DNA of 64,000 bases from Roseiarcus sp963709185 (GTDB lineage: Bacteria; Pseudomonadota; Alphaproteobacteria; Rhizobiales; Beijerinckiaceae), in the NCBI GenBank assembly GCA_963709185.1, contig CAVPVQ010000015.1, positions 496,001 through 560,000 of the forward strand. Direction: 5' to 3'. The position numbers and the translations under genes were made by a program. This document shows, one piece after another, positions 1 to 9,633 of the stretch. How positions within the stretch are numbered: the stretch's first letter is position 1; each line of letters opens with the position of its first letter. The notes under the pieces are model-generated. The model did not search any database. It saw nothing but the letters and a program-made list of their open reading frames with translations, and was not told the DNA's origin.

Positions 1-335
1 AGACGGGCCAGCACTTCCTCCATATGAAAGGGCTTGGCGACGTAGTCGTCGGCGCCGGCGTCAAAACCCTGGACTTTGTCGCTCCAGCGGTCACGGGCGG
101 TGAGGATCAACACCGGGACCATTCGTCCGGCCCGACGCCAGGCCTCGAGCACTGACACGCCGTCGCGTTTGGGCAGGCCGATGTCGAGGATGATCGCGTC
201 ATAGGGCTCGGTGTCGCCCAAAAACCAGCCCTCCTCGCCGTCCAGCGCGCGATCGACGGCATAACCGGCGCCTTCGAGCGCCGCGACGATCTGTCGATTG
301 AGATCTCGATCATCTTCAACGACGAGAAGGCGCAT
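1..335 (-). CDS. Response regulator, OmpR-like (partial, cut by window edge)
   Basis: The minus-strand frame from the ATG at 335 runs off the left edge. It encodes a receiver domain: an N-terminal acidic pocket (RLLVVEDDRD), the phospho-acceptor Asp in DIGLPKRDG, Thr in LTARD and the conserved Lys in AKPFH. Only about 111 residues are visible, so the DNA-binding output domain and any following sensor kinase lie outside the window. It starts 7 bp after the stop of the upstream PepSY-like gene, so the two are probably co-transcribed. That pairing is typical of QseB/PhoP/CpxR-type two-component operons in which a small periplasmic protein precedes the regulator. The receiver assignment is clear; the OmpR subfamily is inferred from neighbours and motif style. 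Confidence 0.85.
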   Translation of the reverse strand, partial: MRLLVVEDDRDLNRQIVAALEGAGYAVDRALDGEEGWFLGDTEPYDAIILDIGLPKRDGVSVLEAWRRAGRMVPVLILTARDRWSDKVQGFDAGADDYVAKPFHMEEVLAR

Positions 336-341
336 GGTCGT

Positions 342-704
342 TCAAGTCCTCGGCGGCGTTTCGTGAGACACGCGGGGATTCGCCAGTTTGCCGGTTACGG
401 CGTTCATGACGACATGCACCAGCCGGCCATTGGTGTGCAGCAAGGCGATTTCATAGACAAATTCGTCGCCGAGCCGGCAGAGTTTGGCGGACAGCGCCTC
501 GGCTTTCACCGTCACGGCGGCGCTCTTCAGCGCCACGAACGGCTCCAGCAGATGGTGAGCCTTGATCGCTTCGCGCGTTTCGCTGGTTGCAAAGCAGACG
601 CCCTTCGCCGCCGCCGGCGCTTGGGCGCGCGCCGGACCGGTCGCCGCGATGCAGATCATCGCCACGAGCGCCGGGACGATCGGATGAAGAGAGTTTCGCG
701 CCAT
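342..704 (-). CDS. Small secreted PepSY-like protein
   Basis: 120 residues with a clear signal peptide (Arg near the start, hydrophobic core, cleavage around ATGPARA-QA), so it is predicted periplasmic. The rest contains paired Cys residues (VCFAT and LCRLG) and a C-terminal stretch (YEIALLHTNGRLVHVVMNAVTGKL) resembling the beta-hairpin of PepSY domains, where a peptide-like strand is followed by D/N-A-x-T-G. The ATG at 704 is preceded by a GAGGG Shine-Dalgarno. It lies immediately upstream of a response regulator gene, and small PepSY proteins in that position often modulate the partner sensor kinase. The signal peptide is seen directly; the PepSY assignment rests on motif style. Confidence 0.7.
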   Translation of the reverse strand: MARNSLHPIVPALVAMICIAATGPARAQAPAAAKGVCFATSETREAIKAHHLLEPFVALKSAAVTVKAEALSAKLCRLGDEFVYEIALLHTNGRLVHVVMNAVTGKLANPRVSHETPPRT

Positions 705-1003
705 GCTTCGACCCTCGCTCGCCTCGCCTGAACAACGCGTGAATATCCATTCATTTCTTGGCTACGGATCCGCTGCACGCCAATTGTCGGACGCACGCGG
801 ACGGAAAACTCCGACCTCGGAGGAATGGCCATTCAAACGAAACGCCGCCGCAATGCAACTTTCCCGGATTGGCGGCCATTTTCCCTGACACGCAATCGTT
901 TAGCGGATGTGCGGAGGATTCCCAACCGGGCGCGCTTGCGCCACGCGCTGCGCGCGGGCTAACGCTTGACGCCTTGCCGGCTCTCGCGGAAGGCTGCCTG
1001 GAA
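705..1003. other. Intergenic region, no gene recognised
   Basis: A 299-bp gap between the divergent PepSY-like gene and the serine protease. It must hold the promoters of both. No convincing -35/-10 pair, operator palindrome or RNA gene was recognised. The open frame across it lacks protein-like composition and precedes the protease signal peptide. Confidence 0.4.
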
Positions 1004-1750
1004 ATGAGAATGTCCTGCTGGCGGTTGTTGATCTGGCTGATCGCCGGCGCGTTCGGCACGCCCGCTTTTGCCGTGGTCGGACCCGCCGCCGAGGACCTCA
1101 GCTATTCCGGCCATATCGTCATGGTGCTCAAGCGCGCCGGCGATCGCGCCGGCTTTTGCAGCGGCGTCGTGGTGGCGCCGCGCGCTATCCTGACGGCCGC
1201 CCATTGCGTTGCGCCAATCCGGGATATGCGCATTCACTACCGCGACGACGCCGGCCAGCCGGTGTTGATCGACGTCGAGGCGGTCGCCGTGCACCCGACT
1301 TACCGGGCCGACGCCGTGGCGCGGCGCGTCGTCTCCATCGACCTCGCCCTGTTGCGCACCCAAGCGCCGCTCGACGAACGATTTTCAGCGGCCGTGCTCG
1401 ACGACGGGGGCGTCGTCGCGGTGGGAAGCCCGTTGCGGATCTTTGGTTACGGTGTGGCGCACGAAGGTGAGGGGAAGAGCGCGGGCGTCCTGCGCAGCGC
1501 CGCCTTGCGGGTGCGCGCGCCCCTTTCGAGGATTCTTCTCTGGGCCGAGGACCCGAACGGCGCCGGCGCGGGCGCCTGCGCAGGCGATTCCGGCGGCCCG
1601 ATCCTGTCGGAAGACGGCCGTCAGGTCCTCGCGATCTCCACCTGGTCGGCAGGGAGCGGCGCGCGCCGTTGCGGGACCATCACCCAAGGGCCGCTCGTCG
1701 CCCCGCAGCGCGGCTGGATCGACGGCGTGCTGAAGGGCTGGGGGCTCTAG
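1004..1750 (+). CDS. Trypsin-like (S1) serine protease, secreted
   Basis: About 248 residues from the ATG at 1004. The open frame begins further upstream, but this start gives a proper signal peptide (MRMSCWRLLIWLIAGAFG). The chymotrypsin-fold triad is complete: His in LTAAHC (about residue 67), Asp in SIDLALLRT, and Ser in CAGDSGGPI (about residue 195). Cys residues beside the His and Ser could form the usual disulfides. The substrate cannot be told; extracytoplasmic proteolysis is likely. It appears monocistronic, flanked upstream by about 300 bp without a gene and downstream by a minus-strand gene. Confidence 0.88.
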   Translation: MRMSCWRLLIWLIAGAFGTPAFAVVGPAAEDLSYSGHIVMVLKRAGDRAGFCSGVVVAPRAILTAAHCVAPIRDMRIHYRDDAGQPVLIDVEAVAVHPTYRADAVARRVVSIDLALLRTQAPLDERFSAAVLDDGGVVAVGSPLRIFGYGVAHEGEGKSAGVLRSAALRVRAPLSRILLWAEDPNGAGAGACAGDSGGPILSEDGRQVLAISTWSAGSGARRCGTITQGPLVAPQRGWIDGVLKGWGL

Positions 1751-1867
1751 GACGATCAACTCCCACGGCCCGTCTTGCGGCGCACCGGCCTACCGAAAGC
1801 GCCAAAGCCGCGGTCCAACCTGCAGCGTGGACGCCGGACCGCGCCAGCGCCGTGGCCCCCGCCCGGC

Positions 1868-2353
1868 TCAGTCGCCGCCCTGCCCCGGCGGCCGGTTTGG
1901 CCACGTGACGATCCTCTCCGGCCACAACTCGACCGGCACATCCTCCTCGCCGGCGCTGACCCGCCCGCGCACGGAAACCCCCGCCTCGTGCACGGTCTCC
2001 CCGGATCCCGACACCAGCGGGTGCCACCAGGCCAGATCGCGCCCTTCCGCCAAGACCCGATAGGCGCACGTCGACGGAAGCCAGGACAAGGCGCGCGCCC
2101 CCTCGGGCGTCAGCTTCACGCAATCGGGCACCCGTCGACGCCGGCGCGAATAGTCCGTGCAGCGGCAGCTCTCCGTATTGAGCAGCTTGCAGCCGATATC
2201 GGTGAAGTGGATGTCGCCGGTGTCTTCGTCTTCGAGCTTGACCAGACAGCAGCGCCCGCAGCCGTCGCACAGGCTCTCCCATTCCCGCGCCGACATTTCG
2301 TCGAGGGATTTGGTCCGCCAGAACGGCTGCTCTTCGACGGCAACGTCGGTCAT
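1868..2353 (-). CDS. YcgN/UPF0260-family cysteine cluster protein
   Basis: 161 residues from the ATG at 2353. The upstream in-frame extension is Arg/Pro-rich and rejected. The family hallmark is a cluster of cysteines: CDGCGRCC near residue 30, then a further Cys in IGCKLLN, SCRCTD and PDCVKL, suggesting metal or Fe-S binding. Tryptophan-rich segments (AWWHPLVSG) and the C-terminal ELWPERIVTWPN are also typical of YcgN/YkgJ relatives. The biochemical function is not established; the protein is predicted cytoplasmic. It is transcribed away from the penicillin-binding protein gene. Confidence 0.85.
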   Translation of the reverse strand: MTDVAVEEQPFWRTKSLDEMSAREWESLCDGCGRCCLVKLEDEDTGDIHFTDIGCKLLNTESCRCTDYSRRRRRVPDCVKLTPEGARALSWLPSTCAYRVLAEGRDLAWWHPLVSGSGETVHEAGVSVRGRVSAGEEDVPVELWPERIVTWPNRPPGQGGD

Positions 2354-2638
2354 CGCTTCAACCTCACCACGTCGGTTCCGATCAGGACCGCCCGAGGCCG
2401 CCTGGGGCGCAGCATCGTGTCCGACCTGGGCGGGGCGACGGTTTGGCAGCGCGCCACCCCTACGCACGCGTCAATCAGCAAACTATATGCTAGTTGAAGA
2501 CGCCAGGACAGCCGGACCGGGCGGCGATCGCGAGAGCGACGCGATTGTGGTCGCCGTCGCGCGGGCGCGGGCATTTGCGCTGTCGAGAGGTCCAGCAAGG
2601 ACTCGACCAGGAAAACTCGCTCGGGCCAGGGAGCGGCG

Positions 2639-4898
2639 GTGTTCGACGAAAAGCAAAGATCGGCCTTTTTCGAAGCGATCGGGCGGGCGTTGCTCGCTAT
2701 CGACGCATTCGTCGACTTCTTCGCTTTTCAGCGCCAGACGCCGCGCCATTGCAAGCTATGCGTCGGCCTCGGCCTTCTTCGATCGCTTCCACGTCTCCGG
2801 CGTCGCAAAATTCGCGGTCGAGATGGCCTGCGAGGGCCTGACCCTGGGGCTGGTCGGCGCGCTCGTCGCACTGGCGCTGGCGTTGCCCGCCTTTCGCGAG
2901 ACCAGCGACGAGGACTGGCTGAAACGCGAAGACCTCGCGGTCACTTTCCTCGACCGCTACGGCGTTGAAGTCGGGCGTCGCGGCATCAAACATGACAATT
3001 CGATCCCATTGGAGCAGTTGCCCGATCATTTCATCAAGGCGGTGCTGGCTACCGAGGACCGGCGCTTCTTCAGCCATTTCGGCATCGATGTGGTCGGCAC
3101 GTTGCGGGCGCTGACCGTCAACGCGCGCGCTTCGAATGTCGTGCAGGGCGGCTCGTCGATCACCCAGCAACTCGCCAAGAACCTGTTCCTGACCAACGAG
3201 CGCTCGCTCGATCGCAAAATCAAGGAGGCCTATCTCGCGCTCTGGCTCGAACATCACCTTTCGAAAAAGGAAATCCTCAAGCTCTATCTCGATCGCGCCT
3301 ACATGGGCGGGGGCGCCTTTGGCGTGCAAGCGGCGGCGCAATTCTACTTCGGAAAATCAGCGCGCGACATCGACCTCGCGCAATCGGCGATGCTGGCCGG
3401 TCTGTTCAAGGCGCCGACAAAATACTCGCCCGATGTGAATCTGCCGGCGGCGCGCGCGCGCGCCAACGACGTGCTGAGCAATCTGGTCGACGCGGGTTTC
3501 ATGACCGAGGGCCAAGTGTACGCCGCCCGTCGCAATCCGGCGACGCCGGTCGATCACGGCGCGCGCGGGAGTCCGGACTATTACCTCGACTTCGCCTACG
3601 ACGAGGTCAAGGCGCTTGCCGACGACGGCAAGCTTGGCAAGGAGCGCGTGCTCGTGGTGCGCACCGGCCTCGACACGGGATTGCAGCGCAAGGCCGAAAG
3701 CGTCATCGAGGATATGCTGCGCGTGCGCGCGCCGGCTTATCGCGCCCATCAGGCGGCGACCGTGGTGGCCGAAACCAACGGCCTGGTGCGCGCCATGGTC
3801 GGCGGCCGCGACTACGGGGCCAGCCAGTTCAACCGCGCCACCGAGGCCCTTCGCCAACCCGGCTCATCCTTCAAGATATTCGTCTATCTCACCGCTCTTC
3901 TGACGGGAAAATATCACAAGGACACCAGCATCGACGCCTCGAGCGTCTGCATCGGCGACTATTGCGTTCACAACTACGCGGGCGAAAGCGCGGGCGTGTT
4001 GCCGCTTTATGTCGCGCTGGCGCAATCGTTGAATACGGCGGCGATCCGTCTGTCGATCAAGATCGGCGAGGCCTATTGGCCGACCAAGCAGAGCTATCAT
4101 CTGGCCAAAATCGCCGAACTCGGCCGCAACAAGATCGTGGCGACGGCGCGCGCGATGGGCCTTACGACGCCGCTGCCGGACACCGTTTCGCTGCCGGTCG
4201 GCGCCGATGACGTGAAGATGATCGACATGCTCGCCGCCAATGTGGTGCTCGCGAACGGCGGCAGGCGCGCGACCCCGTTCGCCGCGATCGAGATTCGAAA
4301 TCCCCGCGGCGATCTGATCTACAGCCACGAAGCGGATGGGCCGCCCCCGGTTCAGGTCATTCCGGCCGAGAAAATCGCCGAGATGAACAACATTCTGACC
4401 CACGTGGTGACCGAGGGCACCGGCCGCGCCGCGCAGATCCCAGGCATTATCGCCGCCGGCAAGACCGGGACCACCAACAATTCGACCAACGCCTGGTTCA
4501 ACGGGTTCACTGGCAATCTCGTTTGCAGCGTCTGGTTCGGCAACGACGACAATTCGCCGACGGCAGGCATGACCGGCGGCACGCTGCCCGCCATGACCTG
4601 GCATGACATCATGCTCTACGCGCATCAGGGGCTCGAAATAAAGCCGCCCTACGGCGTCGCGCCGGGACCGCCGAAGGCGCCCGAAATCGCCGCCGCCGGC
4701 CAAGCGGGGAACGGCGAGGCCAAGGCGCCGCGGCCAATCGGATTGTCGCCGCGCGCCGCCCAGGTGATCACCGAAATCGGCGATCTGGCGCGCGTGGACA
4801 AGGGGCGGAGCGCCGAGCGAACACAGCCGCTATCCTTTGCCGCGCAGACCGCGGCGGACGCCGGCGTGTGGGACCTCTCCGCCGGCGCGCGCCCGTAA
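2639..4898 (+). CDS. Class A penicillin-binding protein (PBP1A-type), apparent +1 frameshift near the N terminus
   Basis: A bifunctional peptidoglycan synthase with a cytoplasmic N terminus, one membrane segment (LGLVGALVALALALPAF), a GT51 glycosyltransferase (EDRRFFSHFGID, QGGSSITQQLAKN, RKIKEAYLALWLE) and a transpeptidase domain (SxxK in PGSSFKIF, SLN, KTGT in GKTGTTNN). The GTG at 2639 follows an AGGGAG ribosome site and encodes a cytoplasmic segment (FDEKQRSAFFEAIGRALLA) of the kind Rhizobiales homologues carry. That frame continues into the main frame only if one T is removed from the TTTT at 2725-2728. The corrected protein is about 752 residues. If the shift is real, translation could still start at the ATG at 2823, just before the membrane segment. 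The main frame from 2727 to 4898 is intact. Confidence 0.9.
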
Positions 4899-4952
4899 GA
4901 CGCTGCCGGCGTTCCGCGCGCCGATCCTGCGTAGCAGCTTGGTCCAGACGCG

Positions 4953-5675
4953 TCAGTCCGCCATATCCCATCTCTCAGCGCTCGCGCCGGCGAGTTCGCG
5001 CACCCGCTGCTCATCCCGGCCGAACTCCCCGGCGTCGCCCTCGTAGACCACCTTGCCGTCATCGAGCACATAGGCGCGGTCGGCGATTTCCACGGCGGCG
5101 CGCACGTTCTGTTCGACCAGCAGCACCGAAACGCCTTCGGCGCGGGCCGCCACAACGATCTTGAACACCTCCGCCACGATGAGCGGGGCGAGGCCCTGTG
5201 AGGGCTCGTCCAGCATGAGGAGTTTCGGGTTCAGCAGCAGAGCGCGCGAGATCGACAGCATCTCCTGTTCGCCGCCCGACAACTGACTGCCCTTGTTCGA
5301 CTTGCGCTGCGCGAGACGGGGAAAAAGCTGGAAAATGCGCGGGATGGTCCATGGTCCCGGACGTTCGACCGGCACCATCAGATTCTCTTCGACGGTCAGG
5401 TTGGTGAAGACGCGCCGTCCCTCGGGCACATAGCCGACCCCCATCGCCGCGATGCGGTAAGGTGGAAAGCCGGTGACGTCGGCGCCGAAGACGCGCACCG
5501 CGCCGCCGCGCGGCGGCGTGAGCCCGATCAGGCTGCGCAGGGTCGTGGTTTTGCCCGCGCCGTTACGGCCGAGCAGCGCGACGATTTCGCCTTCGCGCAC
5601 CTCGAGCGTCACCCCATGCAGGATGTGGCTCTTGCCGTAGAAGGTGTTGAGCCCCTCGGCCTCAAGCGCGTTCAT
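4953..5675 (-). CDS. livF: Branched-chain amino acid/amide ABC transporter, ATP-binding protein LivF
   Basis: 240 residues. Cytoplasmic ATPase with Walker A (GRNGAGKTT, about residue 36), Q-loop region, signature LSGGEQ (about residue 139) and Walker B (LLMLDEPSQG). The FxGxDVTGFPPYRIA and GYVPEGRRVFTNLTVEENL stretches are characteristic of LivF/UrtE. It is the last gene of a livH-livM-livG-livF operon and its ATG overlaps the livG stop by 4 bp, indicating translational coupling. The substrate is set by the upstream binding proteins and may be amino acids, amides or related compounds. Confidence 0.93.
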   Translation of the reverse strand: MNALEAEGLNTFYGKSHILHGVTLEVREGEIVALLGRNGAGKTTTLRSLIGLTPPRGGAVRVFGADVTGFPPYRIAAMGVGYVPEGRRVFTNLTVEENLMVPVERPGPWTIPRIFQLFPRLAQRKSNKGSQLSGGEQEMLSISRALLLNPKLLMLDEPSQGLAPLIVAEVFKIVVAARAEGVSVLLVEQNVRAAVEIADRAYVLDDGKVVYEGDAGEFGRDEQRVRELAGASAERWDMAD

Positions 5676-6424
5676 GCCGCCGCCCCGCCCAGATACGCCG
5701 CCTGGACCACCTCGCTCCTGGCGATCTCGTCCGGCGTCCCCTCCGCCAGAACCTGCCCCTCCGCCAGCACCATGATGCGGTCTGCCAGGTTGAACACGAC
5801 CCGCATATCGTGCTCGATCAACATGATCGTGAGGCGTTCGCGTTTGTGCAGGCGGCGGATCAGACGCGCAATTTCATAGGTTTCCTGGTCGCCCATCCCC
5901 GCCGTCGGCTCATCCAGCATCAGCAGGCGCGGGCGCAGCGCGAGGGACATCATGATCTCGGTTGCGCGCTGGTCGCCATGGGTCAACGCCCCGACGTCCC
6001 TGTCCTTCTTGTCGGCCAAACCGCCCATCTCGACGAGTTCGGCGACCCGCGCGTCGACCTCGCGCCGCATCGCGCGTCCGATCCAGGTCTTCATCCTGAG
6101 ACCGGCCGCGACCTCGACCGCGACGCGCAGGTTGTCGGCGATGCTGAGTTCAGGGAAAATCTCGGTGATCTGGAACGTGCGCGCCATGCCGCGGCTGACC
6201 CGCAGCTCGGGCGCCATCCCGGTGATGTCCTGGCCGTCGAACAGGATCGCGCCCGACGTAGGCGGAAAGAGGCCGCTGATGAGGTTGAAGAACGTCGTCT
6301 TGCCCGCGCCATTCGGGCCGATGATCGCCCTGAATTGGCCGGGCTCGATGGTGAGCGACACACCGTCGACGGCGACCAGACTGCCGAAGTGGCGCGAGAC
6401 GTCGCGCACTTGCAGGAGCGTCAT
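5672..6424 (-). CDS. livG: Branched-chain amino acid/amide ABC transporter, ATP-binding protein LivG
   Basis: 250 residues. Walker A GPNGAGKTT at about residue 37, LivG-typical FFNLISGLFPPTSG, Walker B LLMLDEPTAGM and H-loop LIEHDM. The signature motif reads LTHGDQR instead of LSGGQ, as is common for LivG/UrtD proteins. It forms the second ATPase of the heterodimer with LivF. It overlaps livM by 4 bp upstream and livF by 4 bp downstream, a tightly coupled operon. Confidence 0.93.
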   Translation of the reverse strand: MTLLQVRDVSRHFGSLVAVDGVSLTIEPGQFRAIIGPNGAGKTTFFNLISGLFPPTSGAILFDGQDITGMAPELRVSRGMARTFQITEIFPELSIADNLRVAVEVAAGLRMKTWIGRAMRREVDARVAELVEMGGLADKKDRDVGALTHGDQRATEIMMSLALRPRLLMLDEPTAGMGDQETYEIARLIRRLHKRERLTIMLIEHDMRVVFNLADRIMVLAEGQVLAEGTPDEIARSEVVQAAYLGGAAA

Positions 6425-7374
6425 GCGGCGGCCTTGCCGCGGAAGTAGCCGAGAACACCGCGCGGGAAGAAACGCACGACCAGCACGAAGACCAGGCCGA
6501 TCACCGACATCCAGTTCTCGGTATGGCTGGAGACGTAGTCCTGAAGGGCAACGAATATCGCCGCGCCGATCAGCGGACCCCAGAACGAGCGCATGCCGCC
6601 CAGGACCGCCATGATCACGAAATTGCCCGACAGGTCGAAGCGTAGCGCGCGCGGATCGGTGAAGTTGTTGAGCAACGCATAGAGCGAACCGGCGACGCTG
6701 ACGAACATGCAGGAAATCACGAACGACAGCCAGATATGCCGCTCGATCGGGATCCCGAGGAATCGCGCCCGGCGTTCATTCTCCCGAATGGCCAGCAGAG
6801 TTCGGCCGAACGGCGACCTCAGCAGGCTCGCCATGATGCCGACGCAGATCGCGAAAACCGCCAGCGCGAAATAATAGAACGCCTTGTCGTTGCCGAAAAT
6901 GTCGAGATCGGCGAGACCGAGATCGATCGGCATGCGATGCCAACCGGTCAGCCCGTCGTCACCGCCGGTCATGGTGTTCCAACGATAGGCGATGAAGTAG
7001 AATACCTGGCCAAAGGCGATGGTGACCATCGCAAAATAGACTCCGCGACGCCGGACGATGAGCGCGCCGATGATCGCCGCCGCGACCGTCGCGACGGCGA
7101 CGCCGACCGCCATGCCCAGAAGTGTGTTGGGAACGAGATATTTGATGGTCATCGCCACGCCATACGCGCCCAGCCCGAAATAGGCGGCATGGCCGAACGA
7201 CAGCACCCCGGTGAAGCCGAGCAGGAAATTCAGCGACATCGCGGCGAGCGCCATCACGACGATGCGCGTCGCAAGTTCGGTATAGCCGCCGATCGCCGCC
7301 ATCCAGTACGGCATCGTGAGAAGAACGGCCCAGACCGCGATTCCGGCGGCGCGCGTGCGGGTCGTCGGGCTCAA
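6421..7374 (-). CDS. livM: Branched-chain amino acid/amide ABC transporter permease LivM
   Basis: 317 residues with about eight to ten hydrophobic segments. LivM-family signatures include LNFLLGFTGVLSFGHAAYFGLGAY near the N terminus and RENERRARFLGIP in the coupling loop that contacts the ATPases. It is an inner-membrane permease that pairs with LivH. The start codon lies inside the 4-bp overlap with livH. Confidence 0.93.
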   Translation of the reverse strand: MSPTTRTRAAGIAVWAVLLTMPYWMAAIGGYTELATRIVVMALAAMSLNFLLGFTGVLSFGHAAYFGLGAYGVAMTIKYLVPNTLLGMAVGVAVATVAAAIIGALIVRRRGVYFAMVTIAFGQVFYFIAYRWNTMTGGDDGLTGWHRMPIDLGLADLDIFGNDKAFYYFALAVFAICVGIMASLLRSPFGRTLLAIRENERRARFLGIPIERHIWLSFVISCMFVSVAGSLYALLNNFTDPRALRFDLSGNFVIMAVLGGMRSFWGPLIGAAIFVALQDYVSSHTENWMSVIGLVFVLVVRFFPRGVLGYFRGKAAA

Positions 7375-8240
7375 TGCGCCCTCCCTTCCTCGCCCAGCAG
7401 GCCACGTGGGCGAACCAGCAGCACCAGACCCATCATCACATAGATGACCGCCTCGGTGGCGGAGGGAAAGAACACGGCGGCGAGACCCGAGGCGAGACCG
7501 ATCAGCAATCCGCCGAGCAGCGTGCCCAGCAGGCTCCCGAGACCGCCGACAATGATCGCCACGAAGCTCGGCATGATCAGCGTCGAACCGATGGTCGGCG
7601 ACAGCCCCAGCAAGCCCGCCGCGAGAACGCCGGCCAGCCCGGCGATGTAGATGCCAATGCCGAAGTTGAGATTGCGCAAGACACGCACGTTCACGCCGAG
7701 TGTCGAGACGGTGTCAAGGTCACGCGTGCCCGCCCGGATGCGCATGCCGAGCCGCGTGTAGGTGAGGACGAAGAACAGGCCTCCCACCGCCACGGCGACG
7801 ACAAGGATCATGAATACGCGATAGCCGGTGAGGAAAAACAACTGGCTGCTGAGCGGCGAGGTCAGCCAGCCCGGCACCTGAAAGGGCACGCTCTGGGCGC
7901 CCCAGATGACGCGCGTGACGTCTTCGAAGATGTAAGCCAGCCCAAAAGTCAGCAACAGGCCGTAGAGGGGGTCGCGCCCATATAACGGGCGGATCAGCAC
8001 GCGTTCGACGGCGAGGCCGATGAACGCTGTCAGAATGGGGGCGACGATCAGCGCGCCCCAGAAACCGATGGTCGGCATGAGCGTATAGGCGAGATAGGCG
8101 CCGATCGCGAGAAACCCGCCATGCGCGAAATTGATCACGCCGCTGAGGTTGAGGATCAGCGACAGGCCAAGCGCCATCAGCGCATAGAATGCGCCGACGA
8201 TAAGCCCGTTGAACACGTTGAAGAGAATGAGTTGCGTCAT
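7371..8240 (-). CDS. livH: Branched-chain amino acid/amide ABC transporter permease LivH
   Basis: 289 residues and strongly hydrophobic. Family motifs include NGLIVGAFYALMALGLSLI, LSGVINFAHGGFLAIGAY and the coupling-loop RAGTRDLDTVSTLGVNV. It is an inner-membrane permease partner of LivM. The gene starts 133 bp downstream of the stop of the nearer substrate-binding gene, all on the minus strand, consistent with one operon or a partly separate transcript. Confidence 0.93.
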   Translation of the reverse strand: MTQLILFNVFNGLIVGAFYALMALGLSLILNLSGVINFAHGGFLAIGAYLAYTLMPTIGFWGALIVAPILTAFIGLAVERVLIRPLYGRDPLYGLLLTFGLAYIFEDVTRVIWGAQSVPFQVPGWLTSPLSSQLFFLTGYRVFMILVVAVAVGGLFFVLTYTRLGMRIRAGTRDLDTVSTLGVNVRVLRNLNFGIGIYIAGLAGVLAAGLLGLSPTIGSTLIMPSFVAIIVGGLGSLLGTLLGGLLIGLASGLAAVFFPSATEAVIYVMMGLVLLVRPRGLLGEEGRAH

Positions 8241-8373
8241 TGGCGGATGGCGGCCTGCAGCGCCCGATCGCAGGCGAACGCACAGCGGCGCGGTCGCCCA
8301 ACCAGCCGCGGCGCGAGCGCGCCGCCCGCCCCTCCGTCGTTGAGGGAGGAGAGCAACGCCGCCCGACGCCGCC

Positions 8374-9633
8374 TCACGCGGGCCATGTCATCTTGCAGCC
8401 GGTCGCCTCGACCGACTCGGCGACATCGGCCCCCTTTACGGCGTCGGTCACCTTGAACAGATCGTCGGCCACATCGCCGCTCGCCTGCGCGTTGCCGACA
8501 TAGAGGGTCGCCAGGAGTTGATTCTGGCCCGCACGATAGACGGCGGGGTTCGGCGAAAGAGCAATTTCAGGCGGCAACTCAAAATCCTGCAGCGCCTTGG
8601 CCATCGCCACGGCGTCAAGCGATTTTGCCTTGGCCGCCGCCAGCGCGCAGGTCCAGGTCGAGACGAGCCCGAACCAGGTGCGCGCGGTGGGCACCCGGCC
8701 GGTCCGCTTCTTGACGGTTTCGACGAACTCGGCGACATGCGGCACGCCCGGCTGGTTCCAGTACCATTCCATCACCCAGGCGCCGATGCGGGCCTCGGGC
8801 GGCAATCCTTCCAGCGCCTCCAGCTCCTGCTGCGCTCCGGCGAGATGCACTTTCTTGTCGAGCCCGAACTGCACCGCCTGCTTCAGGGCGTTGATCATAT
8901 CGTCGCCCTGCACGAGGAAGATGATGACGTCCGGGTCCGCCGCCTGGGCGCTGATGAGGTAGGAGGAAAAATCCGCCGAGCCGAGCGGCGTCAGCGCGCC
9001 GCCGACGCGCGAACCGCCGAGCGCGGCGCAGGCCTTCACCATGCCCGCCTCCAGCGTGTGGCCGAAGGCGTAGTCGGGCGTGATGTAATAGAACTTCTTG
9101 CCGTATTTCTTCACTAGCGCGCTGGCGACCGCAGCCGCCTCCATCTGCGTCGTGTTGCAGACGCGGAAGACGTTCCAGTGGCATGACGCTCCAGTTATGG
9201 CGTCGGTGTGGCCCCCGGGAACGATATGCAGGATTTTCTTCTCGTTGGAGACCTGCGCCATCGCCAGGGACAGCGCGGAGTTGACGTTGCCGAGCAGAAA
9301 ATCGACCTTGTCGCCGTCGATCAGCTTGCGCGCTTTCTGGACGGCCGTGCCGGCGTCGCCGCTGGTGGAATCCTCGACCACCAGTTCGACGGTGCGGCCC
9401 AGGATGCCGCCTTTCGCGTTGATCTGCTCGACCGCGAGCTGACAGCCGATCAATTCGTTCTTGCCCGGCCCGGCATAGGTGCCGGTCAATGGATTATCGA
9501 GGCCGATCTTGACCGAGTCCGCGGCGCGCGCGCGCAACACGAACGGACTCGCGACCTGCGCTGCGCCGACCACAAGACCCGCTTTCAGCAGGCCGCGACG
9601 GCCCACGCCGCCTCTCAAGCTGGTGATGGACAC
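8374..9633 (-). CDS. LivK-type periplasmic substrate-binding protein, copy 1
   Basis: 419 residues starting with GTG at 9633, chosen because AGGGAGG lies just upstream and it gives a clean Tat-like signal (GRRGLLKAGLVVGAAQ ending at LRARAAD). The mature part is a type I periplasmic binding fold (Peripla_BP_6): VKIGLDNPLTGTYA, GRTVELVVEDSTS, and a W/Y-rich ligand region (EWYWNQPG). It feeds the LivHMGF permease encoded downstream. A close paralogue is encoded immediately upstream, so this is a recent tandem duplication. The motif NPLTG and the family subtype resemble amide/urea-type as much as leucine-type binding proteins, so the ligand is open. Confidence 0.9.
   Translation of the reverse strand: MSITSLRGGVGRRGLLKAGLVVGAAQVASPFVLRARAADSVKIGLDNPLTGTYAGPGKNELIGCQLAVEQINAKGGILGRTVELVVEDSTSGDAGTAVQKARKLIDGDKVDFLLGNVNSALSLAMAQVSNEKKILHIVPGGHTDAITGASCHWNVFRVCNTTQMEAAAVASALVKKYGKKFYYITPDYAFGHTLEAGMVKACAALGGSRVGGALTPLGSADFSSYLISAQAADPDVIIFLVQGDDMINALKQAVQFGLDKKVHLAGAQQELEALEGLPPEARIGAWVMEWYWNQPGVPHVAEFVETVKKRTGRVPTARTWFGLVSTWTCALAAAKAKSLDAVAMAKALQDFELPPEIALSPNPAVYRAGQNQLLATLYVGNAQASGDVADDLFKVTDAVKGADVAESVEATGCKMTWPA

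Noticed and set aside
2157..2638. PBP starting at 2157 as a 913-residue protein
   Set aside because: The extension overlaps the YcgN-like gene antisense, is Arg/Ser-rich and unlike PBPs; the true N terminus is in the frame starting at 2639.
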